A DNA stretch of 14,063 bases from NCBI GenBank assembly GCA_026770585.1, contig MU646305.1, forward strand, positions 365,696-379,758. Reading direction: 5' to 3'. This DNA comes from Baffinella frigidus. Lineage: Eukaryota > Cryptophyceae > Cryptomonadales > Baffinellaceae. Shown piece after piece: positions 12,008 to 14,063 of this stretch (position 1 is its first letter; each line of letters starts with the position of its first letter). Under the pieces are notes generated by a model that was not told the origin of the DNA, made no database searches, and saw nothing but the letters and a program-made list of their open reading frames with translations. Both the position numbers and the translations under genes were made by a program.

Positions 12008-12068
12008 CGTGCGGTGGTGGGCTTCACTTGTGCATGCGAAGCCGAAAGCCTAGAGGGGTATCTGGGCC

Positions 12069-12171
12069 ATCCCTTAAGTGACGAGTAGGCGCATACGCCC
12101 TACGGTAGGGCCCTAGGACCTGCCTAGGGCGAGTTAGGGCGATTAATCGCCCGTCCGCCACTGAAGGGATA
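12069..12171. mobile_element. Family B MITE, copy B3
   Basis: The ends are ATCCCTTAAGTG / CACTGAAGGGATA. The core is CTACGGTAGGGCCCTAGG. The tip palindrome GGGCGATTAATCGCCC lies at 12137-12152. Confidence 0.85.
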
Positions 12172-12216
12172 AGAAACCAGAACTTGAGAACACAGACCGG
12201 ATTTGGGCTCGCAATT

Positions 12217-12296
12217 TTCTTAATTTAGTACCATTTTCTTGATTTAGTTGACTCAATCTTTCGTTAAGTCAACACTCTGGTACTAATTTAAGAGAA
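12217..12296. mobile_element. Small nested hairpin element
   Basis: TTCTTAATTTAGTACCA pairs with TGGTACTAATTTAAGAGAA. An inner GTTGACT/AGTCAAC pair makes a second stem around a ~13-nt loop. Confidence 0.75.
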
Positions 12297-12348
12297 CAGA
12301 CCCCGACCGATGTCGGAGCACCCGTGTTCTTTAGCCCAGATACCCCTG

Positions 12349-12478
12349 TACAGGGGTACCTCGCTCATAAGAAACCGTGACCCCCTTAAGACCACCATAG
12401 GACCCTAGGAATGGTCCTACCGTAGGGTCTTAGGGGGAGGGGCGGTTTCTTATGAGCGAGGTGCATGTACCCCTGTAC
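12349..12478. mobile_element. Family A MITE, copy A2
   Basis: TACAGGGGTACCTCGCTCAT and the inverse ATGAGCGAGGTGCATGTACC...CTGTA bound a CCTAGG/CTACCGTAGG centre. The left end sits inside a further palindrome (TACCCCTGTACAGGGGTA). Confidence 0.85.
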
Positions 12479-12494
12479 ACCTCACTCACCGCCC

Positions 12495-12576
12495 GAGAGA
12501 GAGAGAGAGAGAGAGGGAGGGAGAGAGAGGGAGCGGGAGGGAGAGAGAGGGAGGGAGAGGGAGAGAGAGGGAGCGG
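12495..12576. repeat. GA-rich simple repeat
   Basis: An (GA)n stretch grades into GGGAGGGAGAGA-type repeats. Open frames through it are composition artefacts. Confidence 0.95.
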
Positions 12577-12667
12577 GTTGACCGACTGTTCTCAAGTCGG
12601 CATGCTCAGACCAGTATCCGTCACTGCGCATCTTCCCGCTCAGAAGACTACAGCACCCACATTCGAA

Positions 12668-12857
12668 CAGGAATTGGATCCTTTTCTTCAACGTGTATTG
12701 GAAATTCGTCCTAGGGCCCTACCGTAGGGCGTATGCGCCTACTCGTCACTTAAGGGATGGCCCAGATACCCCTCTAGGCTTTCGGCTTCGCATGCACAAG
12801 TGAAGCCCACCACCGCACGACAGGAATTGGATCCTTTTCTTCAACGTTTATTGGAAA
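12668..12857. repeat. 37-bp direct repeat flanking a 116-bp insert
   Basis: CAGGAATTGGATCCTTTTCT continuing to TATTGGAAA is present at 12668-12704 and 12821-12857 with one difference. The insert is the right arm of the 112-bp inverted repeat. Both repeats read QELDPFLQR(V/L)LE in one frame, so the target may once have been coding. Confidence 0.85.
12706..12758. mobile_element. Half family B element, copy B4
   Basis: CCTAGGGCCCTACCGTAGGG, then GTATGCGCC and CACTTAAGGGAT form one side of a family B element. The other side is absent. Confidence 0.8.
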
Positions 12858-12923
12858 CTGGCCACGTTACCCCCGGATACCCGGGGCTGAGTGGCCACCG
12901 TAGCCTCCTGAGTGGAGTGGGGA

Positions 12924-12996
12924 CCAAGTCCAGGACGAGCCCGCCTCAGTTCGAGTCCACCTCAGTTCGAGTCCAAGTCCAGGACGAGCCCGCCTC
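12924..12996. repeat. 49-bp spaced duplication with 16-bp tandem
   Basis: CCAAGTCCAGGACGAGCCCG starts at 12924 and again at 12973. Between them CTCAGTTCGAGTCCAC is tandemly doubled. Confidence 0.85.
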
Positions 12997-13082
12997 GGGC
13001 AGTTCGATGCAGATCTTCACTCAGCACCCCCACAGCCAAGGCCGCCAGCTCGTCACTCCCCCGCTGGTCCGCGAATTCTTGA

Positions 13083-13184
13083 TATCCCTTAAGTGGCCAG
13101 TAGGCTCATACGCCCTACCGTAGGGCCCTAGAGGACCAGCCTAGGACCTCAGGCCCCCAAATTTGGAGGCCTGGTCACTTACAT
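13083..13184. mobile_element. Family B MITE, copy B5 (right end decayed)
   Basis: TATCCCTTAAGTGGCCAGTA and the CTACCGTAGGGCCCTAG core are intact. The tip has CCAAATTTGG at 13157-13166. The right terminus reads GGTCACTTACATAA in place of CACTTAAGGGATA. Confidence 0.85.
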
Positions 13185-13225
13185 AATAGCGGGGAAGCGG
13201 ACTACGCGCCGCCTCTGGGGGGCGC

Positions 13226-13345
13226 TACAGGGGTACCTCGCTCATAAGAAACGCCCACCCCCCTAGGACCACCATAGGGCCCTAGCATAGGCCTACTGTA
13301 GGGTCCTAGGGGGGGGCGGTTTCTTATGAGCGAGGTACCCCTGTA
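13226..13345. mobile_element. Family A MITE, copy A3
   Basis: TACAGGGGTACCTCGCTCAT and the inverse ATGAGCGAGGTACCCCTGTA form near-perfect ends. The centre is CCTAGG/CTACTGTAGG with flanking C and G runs. Confidence 0.9.
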
Positions 13346-13418
13346 ACGCGTCAGTCCTCCCGTCTCCCCCCCAATATCCCCTCCCCCCTCCCGAAGGCGT
13401 GCGGCTTGTTGGATCGCG

Positions 13419-13514
13419 CCCCCCCCCCTCGGAACCTACAGTAGGCCTATGCCTAGGGTCCTACGGTGGTCCTAAGGGGGGGGGGGGGGTTCTTATGAGC
13501 GAGGTACCCCTGTA
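13419..13514. mobile_element. Family A MITE, copy A4 (left end missing)
   Basis: CCTACAGTAGGCCTATGCC and CCTACGGTGGTCC precede a G run and a complete right end ATGAGCGAGGTACCCCTGTA. The left terminal repeat is replaced by a C run. Confidence 0.8.
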
Positions 13515-13576
13515 CACCATGTTCACGGCGCGGTGTGTGTCACGCATGCGTCACGCCATGCTGACGGCCATGATGA

Positions 13577-13818
13577 CGGGCGGTGACGCCATGATAACCG
13601 CGTGGTAGTCGTCGCGCGGGAGCGTGACGAATACACCAGGACACACGGACGCGTGACGCCATGATGACGGCAGGCTGACGTGATGCTGACCGCGTCACGC
13701 CATGATGCCGGCGTGCTGATGTGATGCTGACCGCGTGACGCCATGATGACCGCGTGCTGACGTGATGCTGACCGCGTCACGCCATGATGACCGCGTGGTC
13801 GTCATCACGCGGGAGGGG
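13577..13818. repeat. 41-bp tandem repeat and flanking related sequence
   Basis: Units 13650-13690, 13691-13731, 13732-13772 and a partial fourth share CGTCACGCCATGATG and TGATGCTGAC. Flanking segments 13577-13624 and 13779-13818 are also related to each other (CCATGATAACCGCGTGGTAG / CCATGATGACCGCGTGGTCG). Confidence 0.9.
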
Positions 13819-13965
13819 GAGCGCAGAGGAGGGCATCGAAGAGATGACAGGGGAGGCGCGCGAGGACGCCGGGACTGAGTCCCATCCGAGCCGCGTGTTC
13901 GAGAAGACATCCTGCTCCAGCACCTGATCGTCCCAGCGACGCCGTTCGTTAGAGAGCAACGCGCG
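13812..13965 (-). other. Possible exon fragment on the minus strand
   Basis: One minus-strand frame reads LLSNERRRWDDQVLEQDVF and NTRLGWDSVPASSR without stops and with balanced composition. No start, acceptor or family could be fixed. It may be part of a gene broken by repeats, or chance. Confidence 0.25.
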
Positions 13966-13970
13966 TTAAT

Positions 13971-14063
13971 TATCCCTCAAGTGCCCAGTAGGCTCATACG
14001 CCCTACGGTAGGGCCCTAGGACCTGCCTAGGACCTCTTGGCCGTCAAATTTGACTACCTGGGC
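13971..14063. mobile_element. Family B MITE, copy B6, cut by the window end
   Basis: TATCCCTCAAGTGCCCAGTA and CTACGGTAGGGCCCTAGG are present. The tip palindrome GTCAAATTTGAC is at 14043-14054. The right terminus lies beyond the window. Confidence 0.85.

Larger units (their letters stand above)
12008..12819. repeat. 112-bp inverted repeat enclosing ~590 bp
   Basis: 12008-12119 (CGTGCGGTGGTGGGCTTCAC...) is found inverted at 12708-12819 (...GAAGCCCACCACCGCACG), almost without mismatch. Each arm includes half of a family B element, so the arms may be copies made by insertion or by inverted duplication. Confidence 0.9.

Noticed and set aside
12452-12727. Small plus-strand frame starting MSEVHVPLYT
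   Set aside because: It starts in a family A terminal repeat (ATGAGCGAGGT...) and runs through a GA repeat; the same peptide start recurs at 13492 for the same reason. These are repeat artefacts.
13650-13796. CRISPR-like array at the 41-bp repeats
   Set aside because: Units are contiguous with no spacer; simple tandem repeat.

Overview
This is nuclear DNA of a eukaryote, most likely a microalga or other protist. Coding segments are GC-rich and cut by long AT-richer introns, splice-like GT/GC-AG boundaries fit a protein family, there is a block of plant/protist-type telomeric repeats (CCCTAAA), and small inverted-repeat transposons are everywhere. There is no operon, Shine-Dalgarno layout or prokaryotic gene density. 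I cannot name the taxon: the telomere type, weak or GC donors and an introner-like intron fit several algal and alveolate groups.

Layout. (1) 38-1420, minus strand: an apparently intronless gene for a 460-residue protein with an SH3-like segment, a charged helix and a Nab2-type CCCH zinc finger. (2) 1421-1580: a short divergent intergenic space. (3) 1581-11341, plus strand: a seven-exon gene for a thiopurine S-methyltransferase (TPMT)-like SAM-dependent methyltransferase. Phases agree at all six junctions and the product is 271 residues. It covers almost 10 kb because introns 2-6 (0.9-2.5 kb) are packed with foldback elements, MITEs, tandem repeats, a telomeric-repeat block, a tRNA-like sequence and partial copies of the gene's own exons. 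(4) 11342-14063: a gene-poor 3' flank with an extra copy of the terminal coding segment, then many copies of two MITE families (called A and B here), a 112-bp inverted repeat and a 41-bp tandem repeat.

The most unusual property is the exon-fragment landscape. Exons 3, 4, 5, 6 and 7 each have one or more partial copies close to the working exon, in the same order and orientation. Several differ from it mostly at third codon positions, so they look derived from coding sequence. Some lie between inverted transposon units. One exon-4 copy carries two 138-140-bp MITEs with 4-bp target duplications, a TA-flanked element nested in one of them, and a telomeric tract, all of which can be removed on paper to recover the exon.

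A second theme is modularity. MITEs with unrelated ends share an inner TACTACA/TGTAGTA module, or a CCTAGG/CTACNGTAG core. In family B a palindrome differs in sequence from copy to copy yet stays self-complementary. No transposase gene was seen, so these elements appear non-autonomous. The two genes have no evident functional link beyond a possibly shared promoter region.
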